Positions 1 through 6,988 of a DNA stretch of 8,264 nucleotides are shown in pieces. Source of the DNA: Planctomycetota bacterium. Lineage in GTDB: Bacteria > Planctomycetota > Planctomycetia > Pirellulales > Pirellulaceae. The translations under genes and the position numbers were made by a program. The notes beneath the pieces are model-generated. The model was not told where the DNA came from, searched no databases, and worked only from the letters and a program-made list of their open reading frames with translations. Positions within the stretch are counted from its first letter, which is position 1. Every line of letters starts with the position of its first letter. The stretch covers positions 1 through 8,264 of the forward strand of contig JAEZGD010000099.1 of assembly GCA_023417165.1 (NCBI GenBank), written 5' to 3'.

Positions 1-1663
1 GGATGTTTTCGTCGCTGCCGCTCGCCCGCATGTTGGAGAGTTTCTTTTCCTTGGCGGGATTCACGGTCAGGTCGTTATCGCGAGCGTTTTCGCCCACGAT
101 CATGCCTTCGTAAACCTCGTCGCCCGGCGCGACGAACATGTCGGCTCGCTCTTGCAGCGTGTTGAGGCCGAAGGCGACCGCCTTGCCCGAGACCATCGAG
201 ATCATCACGCCGTTGGGCCGCGTCGGGATGTCGCCTTCGACGGGGCGATAGCCGGCAAAGCGGTGGTGAATAACCGCGGTGCCTTGCGTGGCGTTCAGCA
301 TCTTCGTACGCAGACCGATCAGGCCGCGTGCGGGAATCATGAAGTCGATGAAGGTGTACTCGCCATGGACGTCCATGTGCTGCAATTCGCCGCGGCGCGA
401 GCCGACCATCTCCATCACCGGGCCCAGCTTGTCGCTGGGGACTTCAATGCGGAGCGACTCAAACGGTTCTTCTTTTACGCCATTGGTCGTGCGCAGAATC
501 ACGCGCGGCTTGCCGACCGATAGTTCGAAGCCTTCGCGGCGCATCGTTTCGATCAGCACGGCCAGGTGCAACACACCACGCCCGGCGACCAGGAAGGCAT
601 CGCTGTTGTCTTGTTGGCGAACCTTGAGCGCGACGTTGCGTTCCAGTTCGCTCATCAAGCGATCGCGCAGTTGGCGATTGGTGACAAACGTCCCTTCTTT
701 GCCGGCCAGTGGCGAACTATTGATGGTGAACAGCATTTCCAGCGTCGGTTCATCGACGTGCAACCGCGGCAATGCCTTGCGGTAGTCGCGATCGCTGATC
801 GTGTCGCCGATTTCGGCATCTTCCAAACCGACGATCGCAACCACTTCGCCTGCGCCGGCTTCTTCGACTTCGACGCGGCCGAGATTTTGGAAGACGAAGA
901 CCTGTGCGACTTTGCAGTCGACCATTTCGTCGTCTTTTTTCATCATGACAACCGATTGGCCCTTCTTGACCTTGCCGGACTGGACGCGGCCGATCGCAAT
1001 GCGGCCGACATACTTCGACCAGTCGAGCGTGGTGACCAGCATCTGGAACGGCAGGTCCATGTCGACTTCGGGACCGGGAATCTCCCGCAGCACCATGTCG
1101 AGCAACGGACGCATCGACTCGCCGGGTTCGGTCGGGTCGAAGGTGGCATAGCCAGCGCGGCCGCTGCAAAAGATGTGCGGGAAGTCGTGCAGGTGCTCGT
1201 CGGCGCCAAGCTCCATCAGTAGTTCAAAGGCCGAGTCGAGCACTTCGAGCGGCCGGGCGTCGGCGCGATCGATCTTATTAACAACCACGATCGGCTTGAC
1301 GCCAGCTTCGAGCGCCTTGGCCAGGACATAGCGAGTTTGCGGCAGCGGCCCTTCGGCGGCATCGACCAGCACTAGCGCGCCGTCAGCCATACGCACGACG
1401 CGTTCGACTTCGCCGCCGAAGTCGGCGTGGCCCGGAGTATCGATGACGTTGATCTTCACGTCCTGATACGGGATGGCGATGTTCTTCGCCAGGATGGTGA
1501 TGCCGCGTTCGCGCTCCAGATCATTGCTGTCGAGGATGCAAGTCTGCGTCAGTTGGCTATCGCGGAATTGGCCCGATTGCTTGAGCAGGCAATCGACCAT
1601 GGTGGTTTTACCGTGGTCGACGTGGGCGATGATGACGATGTTACGAAGGTCGTTACGACGCAT
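1..1663 (-). CDS. typA: Translational GTPase TypA/BipA (C-terminus cut by window edge)
   Basis: TypA/BipA is a ribosome-binding GTPase of the EF-G/LepA class, linked to 50S assembly and to growth under stress or cold. The reading frame starts at the ATG at 1663-1661 and stays open to position 1, giving 554 complete codons. All G-domain motifs are visible: the P-loop AHVDHGKT (residues 13-20), RGITI (53-57), DTPGHAD (75-81) and NKID (129-132). Later stretches match the family closely: GKEGTFVTNRQ, MRREGFELSVGKPRVI, IPARGLIGLR, GKAVAFGLNTLQ, and NDLTVNPAKEKKLSNMRASG near the cut. E. coli TypA is 607 residues, so roughly 50 C-terminal residues should lie beyond the edge. The start is supported by alignment (MRRNDLRNIVIIAHVDHGKT), with no clear Shine-Dalgarno in front. 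An upstream TACATTAT sequence (about 1694-1701 on the minus strand) could be a -10 element, but I see no matching -35. Identity is very secure. Confidence 0.97.
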   Translation of the reverse strand, partial: MRRNDLRNIVIIAHVDHGKTTMVDCLLKQSGQFRDSQLTQTCILDSNDLERERGITILAKNIAIPYQDVKINVIDTPGHADFGGEVERVVRMADGALVLVDAAEGPLPQTRYVLAKALEAGVKPIVVVNKIDRADARPLEVLDSAFELLMELGADEHLHDFPHIFCSGRAGYATFDPTEPGESMRPLLDMVLREIPGPEVDMDLPFQMLVTTLDWSKYVGRIAIGRVQSGKVKKGQSVVMMKKDDEMVDCKVAQVFVFQNLGRVEVEEAGAGEVVAIVGLEDAEIGDTISDRDYRKALPRLHVDEPTLEMLFTINSSPLAGKEGTFVTNRQLRDRLMSELERNVALKVRQQDNSDAFLVAGRGVLHLAVLIETMRREGFELSVGKPRVILRTTNGVKEEPFESLRIEVPSDKLGPVMEMVGSRRGELQHMDVHGEYTFIDFMIPARGLIGLRTKMLNATQGTAVIHHRFAGYRPVEGDIPTRPNGVMISMVSGKAVAFGLNTLQERADMFVAPGDEVYEGMIVGENARDNDLTVNPAKEKKLSNMRASGSDENI

Positions 1664-1764
1664 AGTCTGGCTGGGCCGGGTGAAAGAACAAATGTCCAGC
1701 CCATAATGTAGCAGAACCCCCGGCAAGTGCGGTAGGGCGCGTTGCCGGCATGTTCGACCAGAAA

Positions 1765-1797
1765 AGCCCTGGCGCAGAACTTTCTACGCTCAGGGCT
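1765..1797. other. Imperfect stem-loop in the typA upstream gap
   Basis: The arms AGCCCTG (1765-1771) and CAGGGCT (1791-1797) are perfect inverted repeats. They extend inward as GCG (1772-1774) against CGC (1787-1789), with one bulged T at 1790. The structure lies about 100 bp upstream of the typA start and just beyond the end of the beta-propeller gene. It has no T-run. It could be part of a terminator region or the typA leader; the sequence does not decide between these. Confidence 0.4.
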
Positions 1798-1824
1798 GGC
1801 CTGCTCAAGAGAGGCCACGTTTAA

Positions 1825-1844
1825 TCCCGCCCCGGCAGGCGGGA
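1825..1844 (-). terminator. Perfect 7-bp GC-rich stem-loop just after the beta-propeller stop codon
   Basis: The arms TCCCGCC (1825-1831) and GGCGGGA (1838-1844) are perfect inverted repeats around a 6-nt loop. On the minus strand the stem starts one base after the TAG stop of the beta-propeller gene (1848-1846) and is followed by TTAAA rather than a long T-run. It is well placed for an intrinsic terminator, but the weak T-tract makes a REP-like palindrome equally possible. Confidence 0.5.
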
Positions 1845-1845
1845 C

Positions 1846-3126
1846 CTAATTGCCAATCGCATACAAAGCGTCAAACGTGCGGATATAGATTCGCCCGTTG
1901 CTGATCGCCGGCGAGGAAGAGATCGACTCTTCCATGTTGTTTTGCGAGACAATTTCGAACTCTGGACCCGCCTTGGTGACGGTGATGACGCCGTTACGGG
2001 CACTGGTGTAGATCAAGCCGTCGGCATACACCGGCGACGCACGGTGGCGGTCGCGGGTGGTGGTTTTCTCGTAGAGCTTTTCGCCGGTCTTGCGATTGAG
2101 GCAAATCAGGTTGCCGTTTTCGCGGCACAGATAAACATAGTCCCCCACCACGAGCGGCGAGGGCACGTCGGGTGTGCCGCTGTCGAGCTTCCAGGCGACG
2201 CCATTCTGGCTTTCGGTCACATCGCCGCGGGCGTCAGGCGTCAGGGCGACGACGGGGTAATTCTTCGCGCTGGGCGCGACAATCAAGCCCGGGACCGCCA
2301 CCGGCGAGGCCACGAACCGCAGCGTGTCGTGATAAACGCCCTTGGTGTTGAGGTTGTAGCGAAACAGCTCGTGACCATCGGTCAGGTCGTGCGCCACGAT
2401 CACGTCGGCGCCGTGCGTCAGCAGGAAGGCTGTTTTGTCATCACGGTACAGCGTCGGCGAAGCATACGAATGCTCGCATTCCGCCTTGGCGTCGGAGGGG
2501 CGCGGCTGCTTCCAGATTTCCTTGCCGGTGGTTTTGTCGAGGGCGACGACCATCGCTTCGCGCGTTTCGGCCTTGCCTTCGCCATGAATGAGTTGCAGGT
2601 ACAGCTTCTCGCCGTCCAGCACCGGCGTCGACGCCAGCCCGAACGCCAATTCCAGCTTGCCATAGCGATCGGCGACGTTGAACTTCCAGACATCCTCGCC
2701 GGTGACGGTATAGCAACCGAGCGTCCCTTCGCCCATCAGCGTCCAAACGTGCTTGCCGTCCGTCGCAGGCGATGGCGACGCATAGTTGCCTTCGTCGTTG
2801 CGCACGTTTTTGCTGCCGGTGGCGACCTTCTGACGCCACTGTTCTTTGCCATCGGTGCCGACACACAACAGCAGCAGGTCACCGCTGTCGGGCTCAACGC
2901 TCGTTAAAAAGATCTGCTGGTCCCACACCGCAGGCGTCGCGCCGGCCGGTCCAGGCAGCGGCAGTCGCCACAGCACGCCTTCGGTCTTGCTAAAGGTGGT
3001 GGGCAAATTCTGTTCGTTGCTGATGGCGTCGAACTTCGCGCCGCGCCATTGCGGCCAGTTTTCGGCAAAAGCAAGGTTGGCAAAGCCGCAACCAACGAGC
3101 AAACCCAGTGCGAAGAAGCGTTTCAT
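1846..3126 (-). CDS. Exported PQQ-binding-like (BamB-type) beta-propeller protein
   Basis: This is a 426-residue secreted protein of the PQQ-like/outer-membrane BamB-type beta-propeller superfamily, a large paralogous group in planctomycetes; most members have no defined substrate. The N-terminus MKRFFALGLLVGCGFANLAFA is a signal peptide with likely cleavage after AFA (residue 21), leaving ENWPQWRG, the usual start of these mature proteins. Blade repeats are visible as 'D-x-x-TG-K/E-x-x-W' units: GTDGKEQW (90-97), TVTGEDVW (140-147), ALDKTTGKEIW (195-205), HDLTDGHELF (247-256), LNRKTGEKLY (343-352), and a closing FDALYAIG at the C-terminus. I see no dehydrogenase catalytic residues, so a structural or binding role is more likely than an enzyme. 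The ATG at 3126 was chosen because it begins the signal peptide directly. An in-frame ATG at 3138 is possible, whereas the longest extension starts at a GTG (3210). There is no clear Shine-Dalgarno. Family is confident; function is unknown. Confidence 0.9.
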   Translation of the reverse strand: MKRFFALGLLVGCGFANLAFAENWPQWRGAKFDAISNEQNLPTTFSKTEGVLWRLPLPGPAGATPAVWDQQIFLTSVEPDSGDLLLLCVGTDGKEQWRQKVATGSKNVRNDEGNYASPSPATDGKHVWTLMGEGTLGCYTVTGEDVWKFNVADRYGKLELAFGLASTPVLDGEKLYLQLIHGEGKAETREAMVVALDKTTGKEIWKQPRPSDAKAECEHSYASPTLYRDDKTAFLLTHGADVIVAHDLTDGHELFRYNLNTKGVYHDTLRFVASPVAVPGLIVAPSAKNYPVVALTPDARGDVTESQNGVAWKLDSGTPDVPSPLVVGDYVYLCRENGNLICLNRKTGEKLYEKTTTRDRHRASPVYADGLIYTSARNGVITVTKAGPEFEIVSQNNMEESISSSPAISNGRIYIRTFDALYAIGN

Positions 3127-3203
3127 AGGTAATGGCATGGCAAGCGAGGTGGGAATCGAGCGGAAGGCCTCAGTTTGCGGATAAAGCGGCGTCGGGTCAA
3201 GCT

Positions 3204-3232
3204 TTGCCACCCGTGCGAATCGGAACTAGAAT
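3204..3232 (+). promoter_or_regulatory. Sigma70-type promoter for the ubiB-like gene
   Basis: TTGCCA (3204-3209) and TAGAAT (3227-3232) each match the sigma70 consensus at five of six positions and are separated by exactly 17 bp. Transcription would start near 3239-3240, giving a 5' leader of about 57 nt. The leader contains a small GGGGC/GCCCC hairpin (3267-3280). This predicted start also rules out the upstream in-frame TTG at 3239 as the start codon. The match is by eye against E. coli consensus, which planctomycetes follow loosely. Confidence 0.6.
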
Positions 3233-3284
3233 AATGTTTTGCACCGCTTGGCGTCGTGCAGAGTCAGGGGCGACCGCCCCGCCC

Positions 3285-3288
3285 AGGA
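3285..3288 (+). promoter_or_regulatory. Ribosome binding site of the ubiB-like gene
   Basis: AGGA sits 7 nt before the ATG at 3296. It supports that start over the longer reading frame beginning with TTG at 3239. Confidence 0.65.
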
Positions 3289-3295
3289 ATGCCCC

Positions 3296-5014
3296 ATGCG
3301 CATCAGCGCTTTGCCGCAGATCTATCGCAACGTCAAACGCTGGACCGAGATCCTCTCGGTGCTCAGCAAGTATGGCCTGGCCGATTGGCTAAGCCAGACG
3401 AGCATCGAATTTGCCAAAGACCAACTCACCGATCGCGCCGGCGGAGCGCTCGCCAGGCTGACGCGCGAAGCCCGCATTCGGCTGGCGCTGACCGAACTGG
3501 GGCCGACATTTATCAAGCTCGGTCAGCTATTGAGCACGCGTCCTGATGTGGTCGGCGCGGCGCTGGCCGATGAACTAAAACAACTGCGCGCCAACGTACC
3601 GGCCGATTCGTTCGACGACGTGCGCAAAGTGGTTGAAAGCGAGTTCGGTCAGACGATCGAAGAACTGTTCGAAGAGTTCGACACCGTGCCGATCGCCAGC
3701 GCTTCGATCGGGCAAGTGCATCGCGCCAAGCTGCGCACCGGCGAAGAAGTGGTCGTCAAGGTGCAGCACATCGGCATCGAACACAAGATTCGCGAAGACT
3801 TAGAAGTTCTGGCGGGGCTCGCACTGCTGGCCGATCGCTTGCCTGACTTTCAGCCGTATCGTCCAAGCGCCACCACGGCCGAAATGTCACGTACCTTGCG
3901 GCGTGAGTTGGATTTTGGCCGCGAAGAACGTAACCAGCACCAGTTCGTCGCCTTGCTTGCCAAAGACACCAGCGTCCGCGTGCCGCGCCCCTTCAGCGAA
4001 CTGTGCACGGCGAAGGTGCTGACGATGGAGTACTTGTCGGGCATCAACATTGAAGAGACCGCCCGGCTGACGCAGGCGCAGATCGACTGCGAAGAGGTCG
4101 CCCATCGCGGTGCGACGCTGTACATGAAGATGATCTTCTCGTACGGATTTTATCATGCCGATCCGCACCCTGGCAACTTTGTGCTGCTGCCTGGCGGCGT
4201 GATTGGGATTCTGGATTTTGGTTCGGTAGGCCGGCTGGACGACCGCCTGCGCGAAGACATTAGCGATTTGCTGATGGCGATGATCCAGAACGATGTGCCG
4301 TTGTTGACCGCGATGATCAAGAAGATCGGACAAGTGCCGCAAGTTTTGGACGAGAACGCGCTCGCCAGCGAAGTGGCCGACTTTGTGGGGCACTATTCCA
4401 GTCAGCCGCTCGACCGCTTCGATCTCTCGGGCGCGCTGCACGACATGGTCGACATCATTCACCGTTACAACATCCTGCTGCCGCCGCAGGTGGGACTGCT
4501 GATCCGGGTGCTTGTCACGCTGGAAGGGACGACCAAGATGTTGTCGCCCCGCTTCAGCCTGATGGAAGTGATGCAGCCGTTTTATCGCAAAATGATGCTG
4601 CGGCGACTGAGTCCCAAGCGGCAATTGCAGAAGTTTCGGCGGCTGTATCTGGAAGTCGAACAACTGGCCGAGATCTTGCCGCGGCGAATCATCGAGATTC
4701 TCGATCAGGTGCAAGCCGGCGAGTTCGACGTGCACCTCGATCATCGTGGCTTTGGGCCGTCGGTGAATCGGCTGGTGCTCGGGCTGCTTTCTAGTGCGCT
4801 GTTTGTTGGCTCATCGATGATGCTGAGCACCGGCGTAGCGCCCCGCCTGGGCGACTTGTTTACGCTGCTGTTCATTCCGCCAGAGTGGTCCGATCAGTGG
4901 TCGATCAGCAGCCTGTCGATTCTGGGTGTCGCCGGCTGTGTCACCAGCATCTTGCTGGGCCTGCGACTGTTGTGGGCGATTGGCAAGAGCGGGCATCTCG
5001 ATCGCCGCGAGTAA
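3296..5014 (+). CDS. ABC1/UbiB-family atypical protein kinase-like protein (AarF type)
   Basis: This 572-residue protein belongs to the ABC1/ADCK/UbiB family: membrane-associated, protein-kinase-like ATPases that support ubiquinone or other isoprenoid-lipid metabolism. All hallmarks are visible. The KxGQ motif in LGPTFIKLGQLLSTRPD has K74 and Q77. The alanine/serine loop replacing the kinase glycine loop is ASASIGQVHRAKL (134-146). The nucleotide-binding lysine is K155 in VVVKVQ, and the ExD motif is E204/D206 in RRELDF. The catalytic-type segment is HADPHPGN (287-294) and the metal-binding DFG is at 307-309. Two hydrophobic helices at the C-terminus (about 492-511 and 541-561) fit the family's membrane anchor. 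Length is normal. The ATG at 3296 has AGGA 7 nt upstream and a good promoter further up. No quinone-biosynthesis gene is adjacent, so its substrate pathway cannot be read from context. It converges on motB with only 16 bp between stops. Confidence 0.93.
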   Translation: MRISALPQIYRNVKRWTEILSVLSKYGLADWLSQTSIEFAKDQLTDRAGGALARLTREARIRLALTELGPTFIKLGQLLSTRPDVVGAALADELKQLRANVPADSFDDVRKVVESEFGQTIEELFEEFDTVPIASASIGQVHRAKLRTGEEVVVKVQHIGIEHKIREDLEVLAGLALLADRLPDFQPYRPSATTAEMSRTLRRELDFGREERNQHQFVALLAKDTSVRVPRPFSELCTAKVLTMEYLSGINIEETARLTQAQIDCEEVAHRGATLYMKMIFSYGFYHADPHPGNFVLLPGGVIGILDFGSVGRLDDRLREDISDLLMAMIQNDVPLLTAMIKKIGQVPQVLDENALASEVADFVGHYSSQPLDRFDLSGALHDMVDIIHRYNILLPPQVGLLIRVLVTLEGTTKMLSPRFSLMEVMQPFYRKMMLRRLSPKRQLQKFRRLYLEVEQLAEILPRRIIEILDQVQAGEFDVHLDHRGFGPSVNRLVLGLLSSALFVGSSMMLSTGVAPRLGDLFTLLFIPPEWSDQWSISSLSILGVAGCVTSILLGLRLLWAIGKSGHLDRRE

Positions 5015-5030
5015 GTGCGCGGTCGACGTT

Positions 5031-6017
5031 TTAGTGATGTCCGCCGTGTCCCGACTTCGCCGGTTTAGCTGGTTTCTTGGCGGCTGGTTTGCCATGACCT
5101 CCGCCGTGACCTCCACCACCGTGCCCGCCGCCATGGCCTCCACCATGACCAGACTTGGCCGGTGCCTTCTTCGGTGGCGGCGCTGCCTTTTTGACGGTGC
5201 GATTAGCGGTGGGCTTGGCGGCCGGCGCTGGCGTCGCTTCCGTTGCATGGTGATCGTGACCGGTCGCATGAGCGTCCGCTTCACCGTGGTCGTGTGTCGT
5301 CGAAACGTGGCTGACGCCATGTTCGTCATCGGCCGGGCCGTCGATGAATTCGCTGAGCAGATAAACTTCGACGCGTGCTTGCGGTCCCGGTTGGCCATCT
5401 TGCTGCTTGCTTGGCGGCTCAAAACTGCACGCCTGGCTCAGCCGCATGCGCTGCGCTTCGATGCCTGCGCCTTCCAGGAATTTCAGCACTGCCATCGAGC
5501 GCGCGAACGATAGCTGCCACTCGGCGACAGGATCTTGCGCATCGGCGAGTGAGCGCCGCGCGGTATGGCCGCGCACTTCGATGCGGTTGGTCTTGCCGGC
5601 CAGCAGTGGCACCAGTTCCGTCAGACCGGCTTGAGCCGTCTCGTCCAAGGCGGCTGAGTCATCGCCAAAGATCACGATCGTTCCGGAGAAAGCGCGGTCG
5701 CCATCGCTGCGCACGACCATGCGCGCATGCTGCACGTTGTCGCTACGGATGCGGCGCTGGCGTTTGTCTTTCTCTTCGGTGTCATCGGGCCCAGCGACTT
5801 TGCTCTGCGGCTTGCGCGGCGAGCCGCCACCTTCGTGCGGTCCGCGCGAAACCCACGCCGGCAACAGCTGCACCGTCGGATTCTGAAAGTATTCCTGCAC
5901 CGCTTCCTTGGTTTCGGCATTCTGGCCCACGAGCCACATCACCATAAAAAAGGCCATCATCGCCGTGACGAAGTCGGCATAGGCCACTTTCCACGCGCCA
6001 CCGCCCTTGCCTGCCAT
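5031..6017 (-). CDS. motB: Flagellar stator protein MotB with a His/Gly-rich C-terminal tail
   Basis: MotB pairs with MotA to form the ion channel that powers flagellar rotation and is anchored to peptidoglycan by an OmpA-like domain. This 328-residue protein opens with GGAWKVAYADFVTAMMAFFM, the MotB signature. D15 is the proton-carrying aspartate (E. coli Asp32), and the single membrane helix spans about 12-30. The YADFVTAMMAFF pattern is the proton-driven rather than sodium-driven type. The periplasmic OmpA-like region follows: an IEVRGHT segment (146-152), LSFARSMAVLKFLEGAGI (169-186) and ARVEVYLL (214-221). Two things are odd. The usual GHTD is GHTA here, and the last ~95 residues form a low-complexity tail with 16 histidines, including an HGGG-repeat block (289-309) and a Lys/Pro/Ala linker, ending GHGGHH. 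The start ATG has AGGA 7 nt upstream. It lies downstream of motA in the same direction. Confidence 0.92.
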   Translation of the reverse strand: MAGKGGGAWKVAYADFVTAMMAFFMVMWLVGQNAETKEAVQEYFQNPTVQLLPAWVSRGPHEGGGSPRKPQSKVAGPDDTEEKDKRQRRIRSDNVQHARMVVRSDGDRAFSGTIVIFGDDSAALDETAQAGLTELVPLLAGKTNRIEVRGHTARRSLADAQDPVAEWQLSFARSMAVLKFLEGAGIEAQRMRLSQACSFEPPSKQQDGQPGPQARVEVYLLSEFIDGPADDEHGVSHVSTTHDHGEADAHATGHDHHATEATPAPAAKPTANRTVKKAAPPPKKAPAKSGHGGGHGGGHGGGGHGGGHGKPAAKKPAKPAKSGHGGHH

Positions 6018-6024
6018 GAGATGT

Positions 6025-6028
6025 TCCT
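6025..6028 (-). promoter_or_regulatory. Ribosome binding site of motB
   Basis: On the minus strand AGGA lies 7 nt before the motB ATG (6017-6015). This supports independent translation initiation of motB despite the 110-bp gap after motA. Confidence 0.6.
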
Positions 6029-6085
6029 GTGCTTAGGTGAGATGAACGAGGGCGAGTGGTTGCGGGCGGATGGTAGCGGCGGGCG

Positions 6086-6106
6086 GGACAAAGCATGGCT
6101 TCGTCC
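6086..6106 (-). other. Stem-loop between motA and motB
   Basis: Read on the minus strand, GGACGAAGC and GCTTTGTCC flank a 3-nt CAT spacer. All nine positions pair if one G-U wobble is allowed. The plus-strand RNA would have an A-C mismatch at that position, so the fold favours the motAB transcript direction. No T-run follows, so it is not a standard intrinsic terminator. Its place in the 110-bp motA-motB gap suggests mRNA processing, stability or expression-ratio control; this is inference. Confidence 0.55.
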
Positions 6107-6127
6107 TGCGAAGGAATTGGCGTAGGG

Positions 6128-6988
6128 TTACGCCGACTCAACTTCTTTGAACAATTCTTCGACGCGTTCGCGCGTGGGGCGAAATTCGCTCGGCAGGCCG
6201 CGACGCGCTTGATCCACGGCAACTTTCGGCGGCAGGTTGTGGACAAAGCCTTCGACAATCGCCGCGATGGCTTTGAAGTACGACATTTCGGCGCGACCCA
6301 GGAAGTCGAGCCGCGTGTTGAGCGGTGCGAGAAAGCCGTACGACGCCAAAATTCCGAGGAACGTACCGACGAGAGCTGCACCGACCTTGTGACCGATCTC
6401 TTCGACCGGGCCGCCGATGTGACCCATCGTGATCACGATGCCGAGCACCGCCGCCACGATACCGAACCCCGGCAAGCCGTCGGCCGTCTTGCCGAGCACG
6501 TCGAGCGGCGCATGGTGTTCTTCTTCCATCGCTTTCAATTCGGTTTCCAGCAATTCCGGCACGCGCTCGGGCGGGATCGCGCCTTCGATCACCGGCGACA
6601 GCGCGCCGCAAATGAACTCGCTAACGTGGTGATTTTTGTGAATGCCGGGATACTTATGAAAGATGTCGCTCTCGTGCGGGTTGCTGACATGCGATTCGAG
6701 CGCCAGTAGGCCATCACGCCGCGCAACACGCAGCAAGTGATACATGCACTTGAACAGTTCTTCATAGGCCGTCTTGTTGAAGGGCGAACCCTTGAGGCTG
6801 CCGAGGATGCCTTTCATCAGGTCCTTCAGCACCTTGGTCGGCGACATGACGATCATCGCGCCCAGCGCTGCGCCGCCGATCGTGACGATTTCGGACGGGT
6901 GAATGAGCGCTTCGACGTGTCCGCCCGCCCAGGTGAAACCACCCAGCACAGCGCCAATGACCACGATACAACCGATGATGACAAACAT
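6128..6988 (-). CDS. motA: Flagellar stator protein MotA (proton channel subunit)
   Basis: MotA is the inner-membrane stator subunit that couples proton flow to torque on the flagellar rotor. This 286-residue protein aligns with E. coli MotA almost without gaps. Torque residues R90 and E98 (VARRDGLLALE) and the channel prolines P173 (GLPGFGIVAAVLG) and P222 (GFLAPL) fall at the same numbers as in E. coli. Four membrane segments are visible: about 1-20, 32-49, 174-192 and 203-222, with a long cytoplasmic loop between the second and third containing IFHKYPGIHKNHH. This length and loop are of the E. coli MotA type, not the shorter PomA or the TolQ/ExbB type. The ATG at 6988 was chosen because MFVIIGCIVVIGAVLGG matches the family N-terminus; the longer frame would need a TTG start (7027). 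No Shine-Dalgarno is evident. It is followed by motB, so the two probably share a transcript. Confidence 0.95.
   Translation of the reverse strand: MFVIIGCIVVIGAVLGGFTWAGGHVEALIHPSEIVTIGGAALGAMIVMSPTKVLKDLMKGILGSLKGSPFNKTAYEELFKCMYHLLRVARRDGLLALESHVSNPHESDIFHKYPGIHKNHHVSEFICGALSPVIEGAIPPERVPELLETELKAMEEEHHAPLDVLGKTADGLPGFGIVAAVLGIVITMGHIGGPVEEIGHKVGAALVGTFLGILASYGFLAPLNTRLDFLGRAEMSYFKAIAAIVEGFVHNLPPKVAVDQARRGLPSEFRPTRERVEELFKEVESA

Noticed and set aside
566..1222. Plus-strand open frame (218 codons) opposite typA
   Set aside because: Antisense to a near-perfect TypA match; its sequence is Asp/Phe/His-biased, as expected from complementing typA codons.
1942..2907. Long plus-strand open frame (321 codons) opposite the beta-propeller gene
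   Set aside because: It is an antisense shadow of a confidently identified gene in GC-rich DNA. Its translation has no recognisable domain or signal, and the opposite strand carries the signal peptide and blade repeats.
3195..3200. TTGACC on the minus strand as the -35 of the beta-propeller gene
   Set aside because: No acceptable -10 hexamer lies 16-18 bp downstream (the 17-bp position is CAAACT), so a divergent promoter pair could not be supported.
3887..4744. Minus-strand open frame (285 codons) opposite the ubiB-like gene
   Set aside because: His/Gln/Arg-rich composition without domain features, wholly antisense to a gene with all UbiB motifs intact.
6128..6988. TolQ/ExbB or PomA identity for the channel protein
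   Set aside because: R90, E98, P173 and P222 fall at E. coli MotA positions, and the length and cytoplasmic loop are of the MotA type. The partner carries the MotB proton-type signature, not that of TolR/ExbD.
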